Assembly: GCA_001600355.1 (NCBI GenBank)
Contig: BCJU01000003.1
Coordinates: 2,670,519-2,734,518 of the forward strand
Source of the DNA: Meira nashicola
Taxonomy: Eukaryota > Basidiomycota > Exobasidiomycetes > Exobasidiales > Brachybasidiaceae
Length of the DNA: 64,000 nucleotides
Direction: 5' to 3'
Position numbers and translations under genes: made by a program. Under the pieces are notes generated by a model. It searched no databases, had not been told where the DNA came from, and saw nothing but the letters and a program-made list of their open reading frames with translations. This document shows, one piece after another, positions 18,290 through 29,251 of the stretch. Within the stretch, counting starts at the first letter, position 1, and every line of letters begins with the position of its first letter.

Positions 18290-19770
18290 TTATGAGTACA
18301 TTTTTGAGCTGGGATCCACCATTGCTCGCAATCGCGAAGACTCAACCTCAAAGAAGTGGAAGCCTTCATTTTCGTAGTTTATATAATTCACTCCATTTGA
18401 GATCTTCCAATCCAAAATTTTGAAATTTTCAATATGATCATCCAGCCAGCGATTGTTTGTATGACTAATTTTTTTGCATCGAGCAATAGTGACCGTCTTG
18501 ATGTTGGTCGAGGTCGGCTTGCACTTTCGAGCGCGCACTAGATCAACGAGTTCATCACCTTTATGCTCCAGGCATCCATGAATCGTAAGTTCTTCCAAAG
18601 GTAGATCCATCAGAGTATGTTTGATCTCACAAAAGAATACTGGGCCTTTTGATGGCATTGAGAAGCGAATGGAAAGATGCTGTAAGAGCTTGTATGGTTC
18701 AATACACTTTGCAAGCTCCGCAACCTCCATAGGTACCTCTACTTGCAAAGTTGTAAGCATCTTTGCCTTTTCAGCCTTTAGCACAATTGCAGGATCACGA
18801 GTTCTTTGCAAATTGAGATGTCGAACATTTGCATAATCAAACCAAGAAAGATGCGAAAAGCCCCTTTCATAATTCAACGTCAACTTTCTAAGACTTGCAA
18901 AATACAATGCACCTTTCGGCTCTCTCAGTAATGTATGCTCCTTTGCTACTTTGTCCAGATGGTAAAGTGAACACAAAAGTCTGCATTCTTCCAATGTATC
19001 TTTTGATTCCTCCAAAGCGCGCAGAATTCTTTTTGCTTCAAGCATTTCTTCTTCATTCTTTGTTTCAACTTCATTCGAGATTTCCAGAGTACGAAGCGTT
19101 GAAAGAGCAGCATACATTGACTCGTCCACAAAGAATGACCCAAGCGTGATTCCAATGAGTGACAATCGTTCCAACTTGCAATTTGACATTGGCCAAGAGG
19201 GTGACTTTTTGGGCTTGATTGTTACAACTGAAACATCTTTGGTCGACACAATTCGCAACGATTTGAGCTTACTACATTGTGTGACAGTCTTGATCACCAG
19301 TTTGACTAATCTCTTGTACGGTGTAGCGATCCAACCTCTTCTTCTGCATGAATGGTTGTGACAGCAATGCAACTCTGTTCCCATTACGATCCATAAATGC
19401 TGTACTTCACTAGCGGCAATTGCGTTGAGGTTGTCTTCGATATCTTCATTGTTGAGATGTTTCAATGAGATTGGTAAAAAAATGCTAGAAAGCCTGCCAC
19501 CATTGCGTTCAATCAGCTTGGGCACATTTGAAATGAATGCAAAGCACAAAAGTCTTTTTGTTCGAAAGGTACATCCCCTATCAAGAAACTCTCCTTCCAA
19601 AGAGATTGATGGGAACGAATGATTGACTTCCAATGCTTGCATACAAGCTCTAGCTTTGTGAGCGTGGGAAGGGGAACATGACGAAAAATTTCATACAAGA
19701 CCTCATCAGGAAGACAAATTGTTGGTCTGTTCGTTAACAACGGTTCGGATGAAGATGCTTCTTCTTTCAT
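18290..19770 (-). pseudogene. F-box/LRR-like protein, family member 5, frameshifted
   Basis: The F-box part starts at ATG 19770 (LPDEVLYEIFRHVPLPTLTKLELVCKHWKSII) and stops at 19513-19515. The LRR part is open in another frame from about 19642 down to 18290, with EVQHLWIVMG, CSKLKSLRIV, NCKLERLSLIG, SKDTLEECRLLC and a C-terminal ISHTNNRWLDDHIENFKIL block. The two frames differ by -1 and meet at an A5 run (T5 on +, 19555-19559), where one extra A would join them with normal family spacing. An intron is unlikely because the parts overlap with no excess sequence. This is a one-base deletion allele, a sequencing error or, less likely, a slippage site. The LRR frame is otherwise undamaged over 1.3 kb, so the lesion is young. 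Confidence 0.7.
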
Positions 19771-20127
19771 TTTTGCCTACTTGATAAGATGGGATGCCGT
19801 TGAGGGTAGATTATTGAACCCAATAAAGAAGTGAAGATGACGGTATGAGAAAGAAAAGATCATATTTCGAAAACGCATGAGGGACGCTATATGCTGAGTT
19901 CCTTTGAATTGGGTAAAAAAGACGGGGCAAAGGACTGCAGAGGTAATATTTCGTTTGCATTGGAAATGACCGGAGTAAAGCGCAAGAAAGTATTGAATGA
20001 AATCCACTGGTGCCTTTCACTGAGCGGAAAAAGCAAATGGTACGCAATTGCAACAATTTTCAAGAAATTTTTCTCTCCGAAGCCTTGATTAAATGGACCT
20101 GATGGATTGTTCATGCAAAAAAAATTA

Positions 20128-20154
20128 GCCGCCGCCGCCGCCGCTGCTGCTGCC
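20128..20154. repeat. (GCC/GCT)9 triplet repeat
   Basis: Five GCC, three GCT and a final GCC unit directly after an A-run. It lies outside any supported gene, 357 bp upstream of the start of F-box member 5. Striking for its G+C content against AT-rich surroundings. Confidence 0.85.
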
Positions 20155-21078
20155 TTGCAAACAAAATTTCACCAGGAAATCGCGCGAATTTATTCCATGG
20201 CAAAGTGTCCGCTCCGCTAAATGTGCTCATTTGCGATCAAGGAAGAGCTTTATAGTTCGAGTTGACCGCTCATCATAAATCTGATGTGCAGTTCTTGGCA
20301 TCTTAAGTACTTGTACCGGGAGCTGTTTTGCAATGAATGGCAAAATTTGTGCTTGAAAATAAGATGGTTTTGAGATAGGAGAGACACACGAAAGGGATGA
20401 CAGAGGAAGGAACGATAGAAATGCCGTATCTTCTGCCGAGAAGTTTAGGGTAGGAATCTTACAGATTGGCTTTTATAATCTGATGTGCTCTACCGTTACC
20501 AAAGAAGCAATTGTGTATCAATGTCTGAGCCTTGCTAAATCCAGATTAATTGTCAAACATTACCAATCTGGACAATCTGAAAGCAAGAATGATTCGCGCT
20601 CAAATGGGGCAGCAAAAGAACAAAAATTCATTTACTAGCTGAATCGAATGAGATACATTTGAACACTACACTGATTCATCTTTTCGAGAGAGCGTGATAA
20701 TCAGCATCGTTTGGAATTGTCTGATATAATATGATTTCCATAGCTGCATTCAATCACATTAATCCTCGAGAAATTCCTGGTCATATTGATGATCATGTGA
20801 ATTGTCGTTAGACACCGTAAAATCTAAGCTAAAATGGTTAAGTAAGCATGAGATTTTGCTTACTAAGCTATCATCATTACAACCTTCATTGATAGAACCA
20901 AGGAGTGCAAGACAAAAGTCACGCAAAGGTGTCTGTGAAGAAAAGGATGAATATAAATTTAAAATATACACGTCACTTTGATCAAAATTCCACTTCAGGT
21001 AGGAAATGGCGCACCGCGCGCTGTACAGAGCCCTGACTAAAGCCAAAAAGAAAGCCTTGCCCTGTTCTGCACAGCTCT

Positions 21079-21087
21079 GCGCAGCGC
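21079..21087. other. GCGCWGCGC box
   Basis: Reads GCGCAGCGC inside gctctgcgcagcgctttcc. Lies in the gene-poor interval, at the 5' end of the unsupported 111-codon ORF. Confidence 0.5.
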
Positions 21088-21400
21088 TTTCCATTTGCGT
21101 ACGCTGAGGCGTTAATTTTGGGCTATGGCTTCTTCACTAGAAAATTGATTATCATGAAGCATCATCTTTTGTCAGTAAATAGAAACAAAGATGACTTTGG
21201 TCGGATGCTTGATTTGTTGAGTCGCAGAGTAAGGATCATATTAACGAAATGAATACTTCATAGCTGGGAGCTAGCTATACGATTAGAGCGGGCGAACGTT
21301 TGTACTAAGCGGATTGCCTGCTTAGAGAATTTTTTCCCCTCCCACGTTCTTACAGCTTGAGTGCTTGAAAAATAAGCCTGTGTGCAATAATAAAAGCGTT

Positions 21401-21409
21401 GCGCTGCGC
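21401..21409. other. GCGCWGCGC box
   Basis: Reads GCGCTGCGC inside gcgttgcgctgcgctacgct, where a second, imperfect copy of the half site overlaps it. Confidence 0.5.
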
Positions 21410-22576
21410 TACGCTGCTTATCGTCCTTTCAAGCGTGTACGAAATGGCGTGAGCGGTTCATGATATGCCGCGCCCTACAAAGCAGCACACATACCGGCCT
21501 AGTTATCTTTTTTATTCCAAACACAAAAGGCATAGAGAAATACCATTTTTGGCAGGCATAAAGCCAACATTTGTGTGCGCGCGCAAAGCATACACACGCA
21601 CGCGGTAGCCCAAAATGCCCACCGAGCCTGCACGGAGTATGGTGTGTGCGACGACGGGTAAGCACACTGTTAAAGCGTACGTGCTCAAGCCTGCCGGGCA
21701 CTGCGTGTGTACAGGCTTGCATTATCAGACACCCAAAAAAAAACCTTTGCACTGTATACACTGCGTGCGTGCGTAGCACTGTAAAACAAGTTCAACACAT
21801 AAACCTAGTTGAAGCACTTTATAGGTGTACGCACACGCCAGTGCTTAAATTTTTTCTACACTCAATAGGCGCACACCTCATTTGAACACGGCCAAAGCCC
21901 CAAAAGGGCCAAATAGGTGTAAAAAGGCAACCTTGAGCCTAGAATGCATCCATAATCACCCCCCTCATCATCCAAAAAAAGATCTTTTTCAATTGTGAGT
22001 ATAAGTTTTCATTGCCATCAATCAAACTTTTTTGGTTTGTCTTGAAAGGGCGCAATTCAGCAATCATAACCTTATCTGGCCTTGCAAAAACGCGTTCGAC
22101 TACCCACACACGCACTCTCAAGCTCATTCGTCCAGGCCCATCCAATTGGTATGTGTACGGGCAGGGATGTAGAAAACGCGTTTGTACGAAGCGAAAATCT
22201 ACACCAGCCTAGCATACGCTCCTCAACCTACAGCTTTGCTCTGGCTTGCAGATCTCAATACAGCTTACAAGGTACGACTATCACAGGCAGGCGGATAGGT
22301 TGATGATGATGGAAAGCGAAACCTGAATGAAAAAGATGGGATTCAAAACGTGTTTTTACGCGTCAAGTGGCATTCCTCAACGTCTGATGAAGTCGTTGAT
22401 GGCTGTTGACAGTATTTCACTTTAATCTCATGGCCATCAACACTTTACAGCGTATTGCTTCTAGCTGGTGCACATGCATGCAATAAACACTTTTTACTGA
22501 CACTCTTCTCATATCCAATCCCGCCTCCGATCTGCATCCACGCAACCTTTCTGATCTCAATCAATAGACAATCAAG

Positions 22577-22974
22577 ATGGCTAAAGCAGCAAAAGCACAA
22601 AAACCAGTCGAACCAGAGGTTCCCCAAAAGGCAAAGCGCACAAAGAAGGACAAAGATGCACCAAAGCGTGCATTGAGGTGAGTAGAGAATATTTTGATGA
22701 AAAAAAGGCGCAAACAATCTGACTCCTTCTTCCTTCTTACATCTTTTTCAGTGCATACATGTTCTTCTCCCAAGACAACCGTGACAAAGTCCGCAATGAC
22801 AGCCCTGACGCAAGTTTCGGAGAAGTTGGTCGCTTGCTCGGTGCAAGATGGAAAGAAATGACTGAAGCACAAAAGCAACCATACAAGGATATGGCTGAAC
22901 GTGACAAAGTTCGTGCTACCAACGAAAAGAGTGCATACAAGACTGCCGCAAAGGCCAGCAAATCTAGAAAGTAA
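22577..22974 (+). CDS. NHP6: HMG-box chromatin protein Nhp6, two exons
   Basis: Exon 1 22577-22677, intron 22678-22751 (74 bp, GTGAGT...TTTTCAG), exon 2 22752-22974; 107 residues. The basic N-tail (AKRTKKDKDAPKRALS) is followed by one HMG box with SAYMFFSQDNRDKVRNDSP, FGEVGRLLGARWKEM and PYKDMAERDKVRATNEKSAY. The junction restores the invariant RALSAYMFF. Nhp6 bends DNA without sequence preference and assists FACT, Pol II and Pol III transcription in the nucleus. The length and single box fit Nhp6 and not a sequence-specific HMG regulator. ATG 22577 was chosen because it opens the basic tail. This gene would be missed without splicing because its exon 1 alone has no long ORF. Confidence 0.93.
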
Positions 22975-23353
22975 GCGGATGATATTCGTTTGATGATCGT
23001 GCATTAGTACGCATCAAACACTTTATCATCTGTATTCATTTCTTTGTTGTTGCTTGTATCGTTGTCTCGTTTTCTTTTCTTTACCTCGTTCCATCTTTTA
23101 TCTCTTTCACGCTCGATCAGAAAATTTCCCTCCAACTCCTACCCTTTTTTATCATCTCTTCTGACGTCGTGCATTAGGCATAGATGTGTGTATCAGTTTC
23201 GTGTCAATTTACCTTCTAACGTTCCTTGCTTTTTGCAATGATCATAATTCATCTCTAAAATCTTCAAATGTGAGAGGTGTGAAGGTGTTTAAACATGCTG
23301 AATTGTTTATTGCATCAAGTCTTAGATCATACAATCATGGAGAGGTATCAAAA
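22975..23353. other. Convergent intergenic stretch
   Basis: 379 bp between the 3' ends of NHP6 (+) and VPS35 (-). The NHP6 side is strongly pyrimidine-rich (23040-23160), typical of a 3' UTR. Nothing else seen. Confidence 0.5.
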
Positions 23354-26300
23354 TTAAGTAGCGCCCATCTTGCCTAAAGCACCGGCGATAGAAACTGCTG
23401 CCCAATCCGGTCTTTTGTTCGCACCTTCTTTTTCATCTTCATCTTCACGTTTTGCAACCAAAGCCTCTGCTTCTAATCTACGCAATTCCACTTCTCTTCG
23501 ATCACGAATGAAGTGCAACATGCTAATGAAGTGACGTTTGCTGCTTTCAATACTTGGCATACCATCATAAGCAATACTTGCACTTCCGGCATGCATCATG
23601 CCTACACCAACTGCCGTTTGGAAAGATTCGGAATTGGAAATCGTACTTCCGTTTGGACCAGAATTGGAGCCATTTGCAGTGTTTTGTTTCTCTTGCGTTT
23701 CAATTCCGTTGGCAATCAACTCCACCAACGAATTGATGTACTTTGGGGCAACTGCTTCAACGCCATGTTCGAAGTAGTACAGATATTGATCCAAAGCGTT
23801 GCAGAAGATATCGATCGTACTTCTCTCATCGATACATGAATTTGCAATCCTTAATGCTTTTTGTAAGCATTCCAATACTCGTTTGCCGTCACGCAAAAGC
23901 GGCTTTTCACTTGTTCCACTCTTCCTTCCATGCAATTCGGTCTGCCACCAAAGATGACTTGCCATCATCACTGCCTTTGCTTGATGAGGCTTTTTCAATA
24001 ACTTGGCTCCATGGAGAGCAGCTTTGGTGATAAGTGTATCATAATTGTCCACACCAAAGCATCTAGATGAGAACAAAGTGGAGATGATCAATACGATTGC
24101 ATTAATCTGTCTCTTGCTATCACTGATCGATTCTTCGTAAATAGTGAATGCTTGAACGTAAAATTCATAACCAAGTTCTTCGAATCCTGTCTCATCAGCA
24201 GATTGTGCTGCAAGCAAGAACAATCGCAAACATGTCTCTGAAGATGCTTCCGAGAGATTGTAAAGCGTTGTGATAACTTGATGGATGAATTTGTACAAGG
24301 TGAGCATTTTGGATTCCCATGACTTTTCCAACTTTTGTCGTAATTTATATCTTCTTGCCAATTTTACAGCAGAAACGATCAAAGGTGGTAAAGTGAATCG
24401 AATACGTTCCCCTCCTTGTGCGAAATGCTTTCTTGCAGTTTGTAGCAAGCTAAATTGTGTCTCCAAATCGTCCGATCGGAACAGATGCACAGCTCTTGCT
24501 ATCCACCCTTGTTCTTCTGCCATTTCTTCATAATCATACATTTGTTGTTGGTGTCTATTCATTAGATGTGGTGGTCTATGTCCTCCTTGTCCATACGCGC
24601 CTGGTGGTAATTGCCCTCCTTGCATGAATCGTGGATCTTGCGCTGGATAGGATGAACCTGGTCCTCCCACAAATTGTTGATGATGTTGGGATACGACGTC
24701 CTTTTGATCTTTGATCAATGTATTACACAGTTCCAATACGCCATCTACATCCTCTGGAGTCGACATGATCGTTTCATTCTTGAGAACACTCATTACGACT
24801 GCATTTGCGATGTTCTTGCGTGTGCCATATGGCTGAACGGCCAAAAGGGCAGTATAATTTGGCAACGCTAATAGTGTTAAAACAGTCAGATAAGAGTTGA
24901 TTGGGGATACCAACAATGCACTCAAATGGGCTGCTGTTGTAGGCGAATGGAGATCAGGACTTTGTTGAAATTCATTGACTTTTTCGCGAGCGAATGCTAG
25001 AACTTGATCGACATACTCCAATTGATCAGGATAACAACTCAAAGAGAGATTGATCAAAGATACCAAAAGTGCAGTGATGTCTTGAATGGAAAGATCAGGT
25101 CTAGCACGGATCAATTGAACAACTTGAGCCCAAAAGACCTCGAAAAGCTTCACATCTTCTGGAATGCCTCGATATTTTCTGGGAGTTGCTTTTGTCAATC
25201 GTTGAGGTGTATTGGTAGGTGGTGCTTGTGCAGGTGTAGATGGAGCCTCAGTAGGGCCGCTCTTGGTGTCTTCATTGGACCCAGCTGTAGTCTCCTGTTC
25301 TTTGACAACATCCTGATTTGATGGTTGAGTTGTCTCAGCGCTTTCTACTTTAGCAGGTATAGCATTCGATGTCATTTCTCTACCACCTTCCGATTTATCC
25401 TCTTCGTCGTTCTTGATTGCGTTATCATCCCCCGACCCTTCGTTCCACGCACTCTCTCCCCATGCATTATCTTCCATTCCTTCTGGCATTCCTGTAAATG
25501 AAGCTTCAGCTGTAGAGTTGTGTGTTGCTACATTTGGTGCAGCAGCATCTGTTCTATCAACCGCAAAACCAGAAGGTTCTACTGGCGGAGGTGGTAGGGT
25601 ACTTGATCCGACAGGAGGATTATCTAGATCTGGTCCATTTTGTGTCGCGACACCATCTTCTGCAGCAACTTCATCCCAAACCGAACTGGGTCCTTTGCTT
25701 TGACCGGTCGAACGCATATTCTTTGTCTTATCTGCCAATCGCTTACTTGCTTCTTCTTCTTGCCTTCGTACTTCTTCTGGACTGTCATTCTCTGCTTCCC
25801 TAGCTGCATATGCAGCCAACCTATCGATCAACGAAATCACGATCTGCTTGATATTGACTTTTGGATGTAGTTGAGCACAAGCAGAGAGGAAGGGCCCAAG
25901 AGTGCGTAGATGAAAGTCGTCCGGGAATACCTGAATGACAACTTCCATCAAATATTCTTGAGCAATGACATCCTTGCAATTCACAACTTGTTCTAAAATG
26001 CTTGGAAGAATGATCCTCCTGTATAATTCCAAATCGACACCTTCTAGCTGGCTGAGTCGGACAAGATTGGTTCCCACTAGAATACGTAATTCCTTTCTCT
26101 CCATCTCACGCTTTTCACGATCGCGAGAATGACCTTGATGTTGCAATCTGACCCAAAGCTTATTCATTTCTATGAAATTTGTCAAGACAAATCCGATACT
26201 ATCTTGCAAATTCCCACTTGGACCCATACTGCTTCCCACCGGTAGATAATCCCTCGTTGCTCCACTAAGATAATGACGTAAAAATAGACCTCTCGTGGGA

Positions 26301-26707
26301 TGTTGAACACCTCTTCCCATTTCCATCACATCTTTCATGATTTCTTTAATGGGTGCATCGGGAATGGACATGTACACAGCTCCTACAGTGATCATGAGGT
26401 AAAGTCGAGGAACGATATTGCCGCAATATTGAACGAGTTCGTACAAATCTGCCAAATGATGTTTACCTGTCGTATGTGCATCATAAAGGTAAATTGAAAG
26501 ATGTCGCAAAGCATCAAATGCTGCCATGTATAATTTGTAGTAATTTTTTGGTGAAAGAGAAGATGTTCTTAATTCAGAAAGCATCGTTGATGCAGATTTG
26601 AGAGCATCCATTAACAATTCTGAATCTAGACATCTTTTCATTTGAACTTGTTGTACTTTGACAACGTTTAATGCCTCATTCAAAATCTTTTGCTGAGAGT
26701 CCTCCAT
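23354..26707 (-). CDS. VPS35: Vacuolar protein sorting protein 35, retromer core subunit
   Basis: 1117 residues in one exon. The N-terminal block carries the signature PRLYLM (about 99-104) in CGNIVPRLYLMITVGAVY, which in Vps35 binds Vps26/Rab7, followed by GVQHPTRGLFLRHYLS. Alpha-solenoid repeats fill the rest (YKLRQKLEKSWESKMLTLYKFIHQ, EFYVQAFTIYEESISDSKRQ, SHLWW). The protein is longer than usual because of an acidic, Ser/Thr/Pro-rich insert at about 305-500 and a Gln/Gly/His-rich loop at about 680-720, both probably disordered. Retromer retrieves cargo receptors from endosomes to the Golgi. ATG 26707 is followed directly by the conserved QQKILNEAL start. Confidence 0.95.
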   Translation of the reverse strand: MEDSQQKILNEALNVVKVQQVQMKRCLDSELLMDALKSASTMLSELRTSSLSPKNYYKLYMAAFDALRHLSIYLYDAHTTGKHHLADLYELVQYCGNIVPRLYLMITVGAVYMSIPDAPIKEIMKDVMEMGRGVQHPTRGLFLRHYLSGATRDYLPVGSSMGPSGNLQDSIGFVLTNFIEMNKLWVRLQHQGHSRDREKREMERKELRILVGTNLVRLSQLEGVDLELYRRIILPSILEQVVNCKDVIAQEYLMEVVIQVFPDDFHLRTLGPFLSACAQLHPKVNIKQIVISLIDRLAAYAAREAENDSPEEVRRQEEEASKRLADKTKNMRSTGQSKGPSSVWDEVAAEDGVATQNGPDLDNPPVGSSTLPPPPVEPSGFAVDRTDAAAPNVATHNSTAEASFTGMPEGMEDNAWGESAWNEGSGDDNAIKNDEEDKSEGGREMTSNAIPAKVESAETTQPSNQDVVKEQETTAGSNEDTKSGPTEAPSTPAQAPPTNTPQRLTKATPRKYRGIPEDVKLFEVFWAQVVQLIRARPDLSIQDITALLVSLINLSLSCYPDQLEYVDQVLAFAREKVNEFQQSPDLHSPTTAAHLSALLVSPINSYLTVLTLLALPNYTALLAVQPYGTRKNIANAVVMSVLKNETIMSTPEDVDGVLELCNTLIKDQKDVVSQHHQQFVGGPGSSYPAQDPRFMQGGQLPPGAYGQGGHRPPHLMNRHQQQMYDYEEMAEEQGWIARAVHLFRSDDLETQFSLLQTARKHFAQGGERIRFTLPPLIVSAVKLARRYKLRQKLEKSWESKMLTLYKFIHQVITTLYNLSEASSETCLRLFLLAAQSADETGFEELGYEFYVQAFTIYEESISDSKRQINAIVLIISTLFSSRCFGVDNYDTLITKAALHGAKLLKKPHQAKAVMMASHLWWQTELHGRKSGTSEKPLLRDGKRVLECLQKALRIANSCIDERSTIDIFCNALDQYLYYFEHGVEAVAPKYINSLVELIANGIETQEKQNTANGSNSGPNGSTISNSESFQTAVGVGMMHAGSASIAYDGMPSIESSKRHFISMLHFIRDRREVELRRLEAEALVAKREDEDEKEGANKRPDWAAVSIAGALGKMGAT

Positions 26708-27207
26708 CTTGCCGAATGCAAAGATGTAATAAGGACAAATACGGTCCTATTTACGTGAAACCCTCTCTGTCTTTGCCTTGTGCCTATCGAATGTTAGTTG
26801 CAGAACTACTCCTACCTCCTTCAATCCTGCTGACTTTTTCGATGGTGAAAGGTGATTAGTGATGATAACAAAAGTGATGGAAGCCTGCAAAAATTGTCAA
26901 AGCGAGTGGATATCTTCTCCTACAATTTGCTTTAATTGTACACATTGCTACAGCGCGAATATGCAGACGTGTGTGTACTAGTCCAGTGAATGCGCTGCGC
27001 GGAAGATAAAAGGCACACATCCAGTCTATGTTTATAAGCACCCCTGGCGCACGGACAATTTAATGAATTTTGCCATAAGAAAGCATGAATTGACTTTTTA
27101 ATTCTTTCAACCATTACGATACATGACGAGTACAAGAGAGAGGCTCGAATTGAGCCCTAATTATATAATCTATTGAAATTCTAGTCATCTTGTTTGACCG
27201 CATTTTC
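26708..27207. other. Intergenic stretch, no gene seen
   Basis: 500 bp holding the VPS35 promoter (right of 26707) and the terminator of the nuclease gene. A single GCGCTGCGC box is at 26992-27000. AT-rich otherwise. Confidence 0.5.
26992..27000. other. GCGCWGCGC box
   Basis: Reads GCGCTGCGC in gtgaatgcgctgcgcggaag, about 285 bp upstream of the VPS35 start codon. Confidence 0.5.
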
Positions 27208-29251
27208 TCAACAAACATTCAATTTGCTCACCACAGGGTCATGGTCGGAAACTTGATCGGCTGCAGCTGCCCATGTGTTCACGTGTGGAACCCACAAAGA
27301 AGCACCAGCTTGTGCGATGGAAGGACTGACGAACAGGTGGTCCTAAAAAAAAAGAAAGAAAGAAAGAATCAGTTAGAGGATCTTCAAGCGATACTCTTTT
27401 ATTTACACGCATTCACTCACCAATTCTTGACAGTTTTGTTGGAAAATATAAGAATAACGTTCGACACGTTTGCTTATGATTACCTCTTTCAAAACGGGAG
27501 AAGAACCACTTGTGAGAGTGTTCAAAGGTTGAACATAAGAAAATTCATTAAAATCTCCCGTGACAATAACTTTTGCATCACTTTGAACTTGCAAAATCTT
27601 TTGAACGAAATCACGTAAAACTTGAGCTTGAGCGTTTCTTTCTTCTACACCTCCATTTATAGGAGCTTGTGGATTTTGATAATTCGTTCCACTGCCACCT
27701 TTTGAAGTTAAATGAACTCCAATAACAATAACATTTTGTCCACTTCCATCTTGTAAGTCAAATTGACCTACTAATGGTTTTCTACTATTTTTCCAAGCAG
27801 TATTATTCGGATCAATTCTACCGGGATTCAAAGTTAATTTTGCTTTACCGTTGACTGATTTGACGTCCACTGCATCATTTGTTCCACCTACAGGTACACC
27901 TGGCGACAATTTCAAGGTATCATTACGGTATATGAAGGCTTGACGGATATTACCTCCTGGTTCTCCTCTTCAAATTTAGACAGGAGAAGGTTAAGATGGT
28001 CAGTATTATGCGGTTACATGATTTATCTTTTTGAACTCACCCATCTTTTTTGTTAGCTGGATCAATATATGCATACTTATACGAAGCTCCTTTGATAGCT
28101 GCAACAACAGCATCCAAAGTCTTATTTGCATTTACTACACCATCATCTGTTGGTCCATCATTATCTTGGATTTCGTTCAAGACAACAACATCTGGATCTT
28201 TTAAATGCGAATCAATATAACCACCAATCTTTGTGATTCTTGAAGAATTTGCTGGTGATAAATTTTCAACGTTAAATGTTGCTCCGATAAAGTTGTCACA
28301 TTTTCCCGTTGTTTGATAAGGAGCAGGAATTGCATCTCCCGATTTACGTGTTGCAACTTTTGGAGCTGTTAATGGAGTGATTGTATACAATCCAAAATCA
28401 TATCCAATAATACCAGTAACATCTTCTAAAACATCTCCTAATCGAATACTAGAATCAAGATTTGAACCGTCAAAAGCTTTAACTAATTGAATAGCTTGAG
28501 GATTTGAGTCCCATCTAGTATCTTCACTACTTGCATTCTCATCTGCTGCTAATATTAATCCTCCGCGATTATTTTGAGAAGGGTTGCTTAAACCTGAAGC
28601 AACAATATACACTTCACCATAACTCGTCAAAGGTCCTAAAACGGTGGGAGAAGGTAAAGTGACAAGAGTATTTTCTAAACTTTCCCAAAAATCGGCTCCA
28701 TACGTATTTACATCAAGATCTTTCGCTCTATCTCCACCTTCTAATGTTGTTTGATTGGCTGGTAAAGCAAAAGGATTTTTTATACCTATATATTTTTGAG
28801 GTGGAGTACGACTGCCGTCTGTACCAATAATAACGGGAGAGGCATTATTTGCGTTACCTGAACGAATGAGTGTAGTTTGATTTGCATTAGTTAATTCGGT
28901 TAAATGTAAATTCGTTTTTGAAGTTGAATATTCTGCTACTTTTCCTGATCCAATTTGAATTAAATCACCAATTGAGAAATCCGAACAAGCATTACTACGA
29001 AAGATATATAAACCTTCTGATGTACGATTATCATTATCAATTTGATCGTTTGGTGTTTGAATAAAACAATTATTTGTTCCATCTTTTGCAGTAATTATAC
29101 CTTGAACGTTTGAAACTGTTTTACCTACAAGCGTACTTTGATAACCTATTCCTTGAATATCATGTGGATAAAGGATATTATTAGCTTGTGGAGTAACACC
29201 CCTTAATAAAGCCAAACTGGCTATAGGTAAGAAAATGTTAATGATCTTCAT
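27208..29251 (-). CDS. Secreted endonuclease/exonuclease/phosphatase-fold nuclease (ExeM-like), three exons
   Basis: Exons 29251-28041, 27967-27421 and 27342-27208, with introns of 73 and 78 bp (GTGAGT donors in both); 630 residues. The signal peptide is MKIINIFLPIASLALLRGVTPQA. An OB-like/LTD region lies at about 25-320, then the EEP nuclease domain with all catalytic motifs: FNVENL, VVLNEIQDN (Glu), GVHLTSKGG, VTGDFNEF (Asp/Asn) and SDHDPVV (His/Asp). The last motif lies in exon 3, and the LDH joint of the family (CQEL/DHLF) falls exactly on intron 2. Homologs are extracellular, metal-dependent DNases used for nutrient scavenging or biofilm DNA. An in-frame upstream TTG (29260) is not used; the ATG at 29251 is taken. 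Confidence 0.88.
27345..27368. repeat. A-run plus (AAAG)n inside intron 2 of the nuclease gene
   Basis: On the coding (-) strand this is CTTT repeats and a T9 run immediately before the AG acceptor, so the microsatellite forms the polypyrimidine tract of the intron. Length changes here could alter splicing efficiency. Confidence 0.8.

Larger units (their letters stand above)
19771..22576. other. 2.8-kb gene-poor interval
   Basis: No recognisable gene on either strand. It holds a GCC/GCT tract (20128), two GCGCWGCGC boxes, and from about 21,540 to 21,840 a run of alternating purine-pyrimidine words (gtgtgcgcgcgc, cacacgcacgcgg, gcgtgcgtgcgtag), which is unusual in this AT-rich DNA. One ATG ORF of 111 codons on - (20759-21094) has an acidic C-terminus but no match I know; it is not called as a gene. 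Compared with the flanks this looks like relaxed, repeat-tinged spacer, with the NHP6 promoter at its right end. Confidence 0.5.

Noticed and set aside
20759..21094. 111-codon ATG ORF on - in the gene-poor interval
   Set aside because: No recognisable motif; its 5' end lies in a GC-rich repeat word and a GCGCWGCGC box; no neighbours or promoter that support it.
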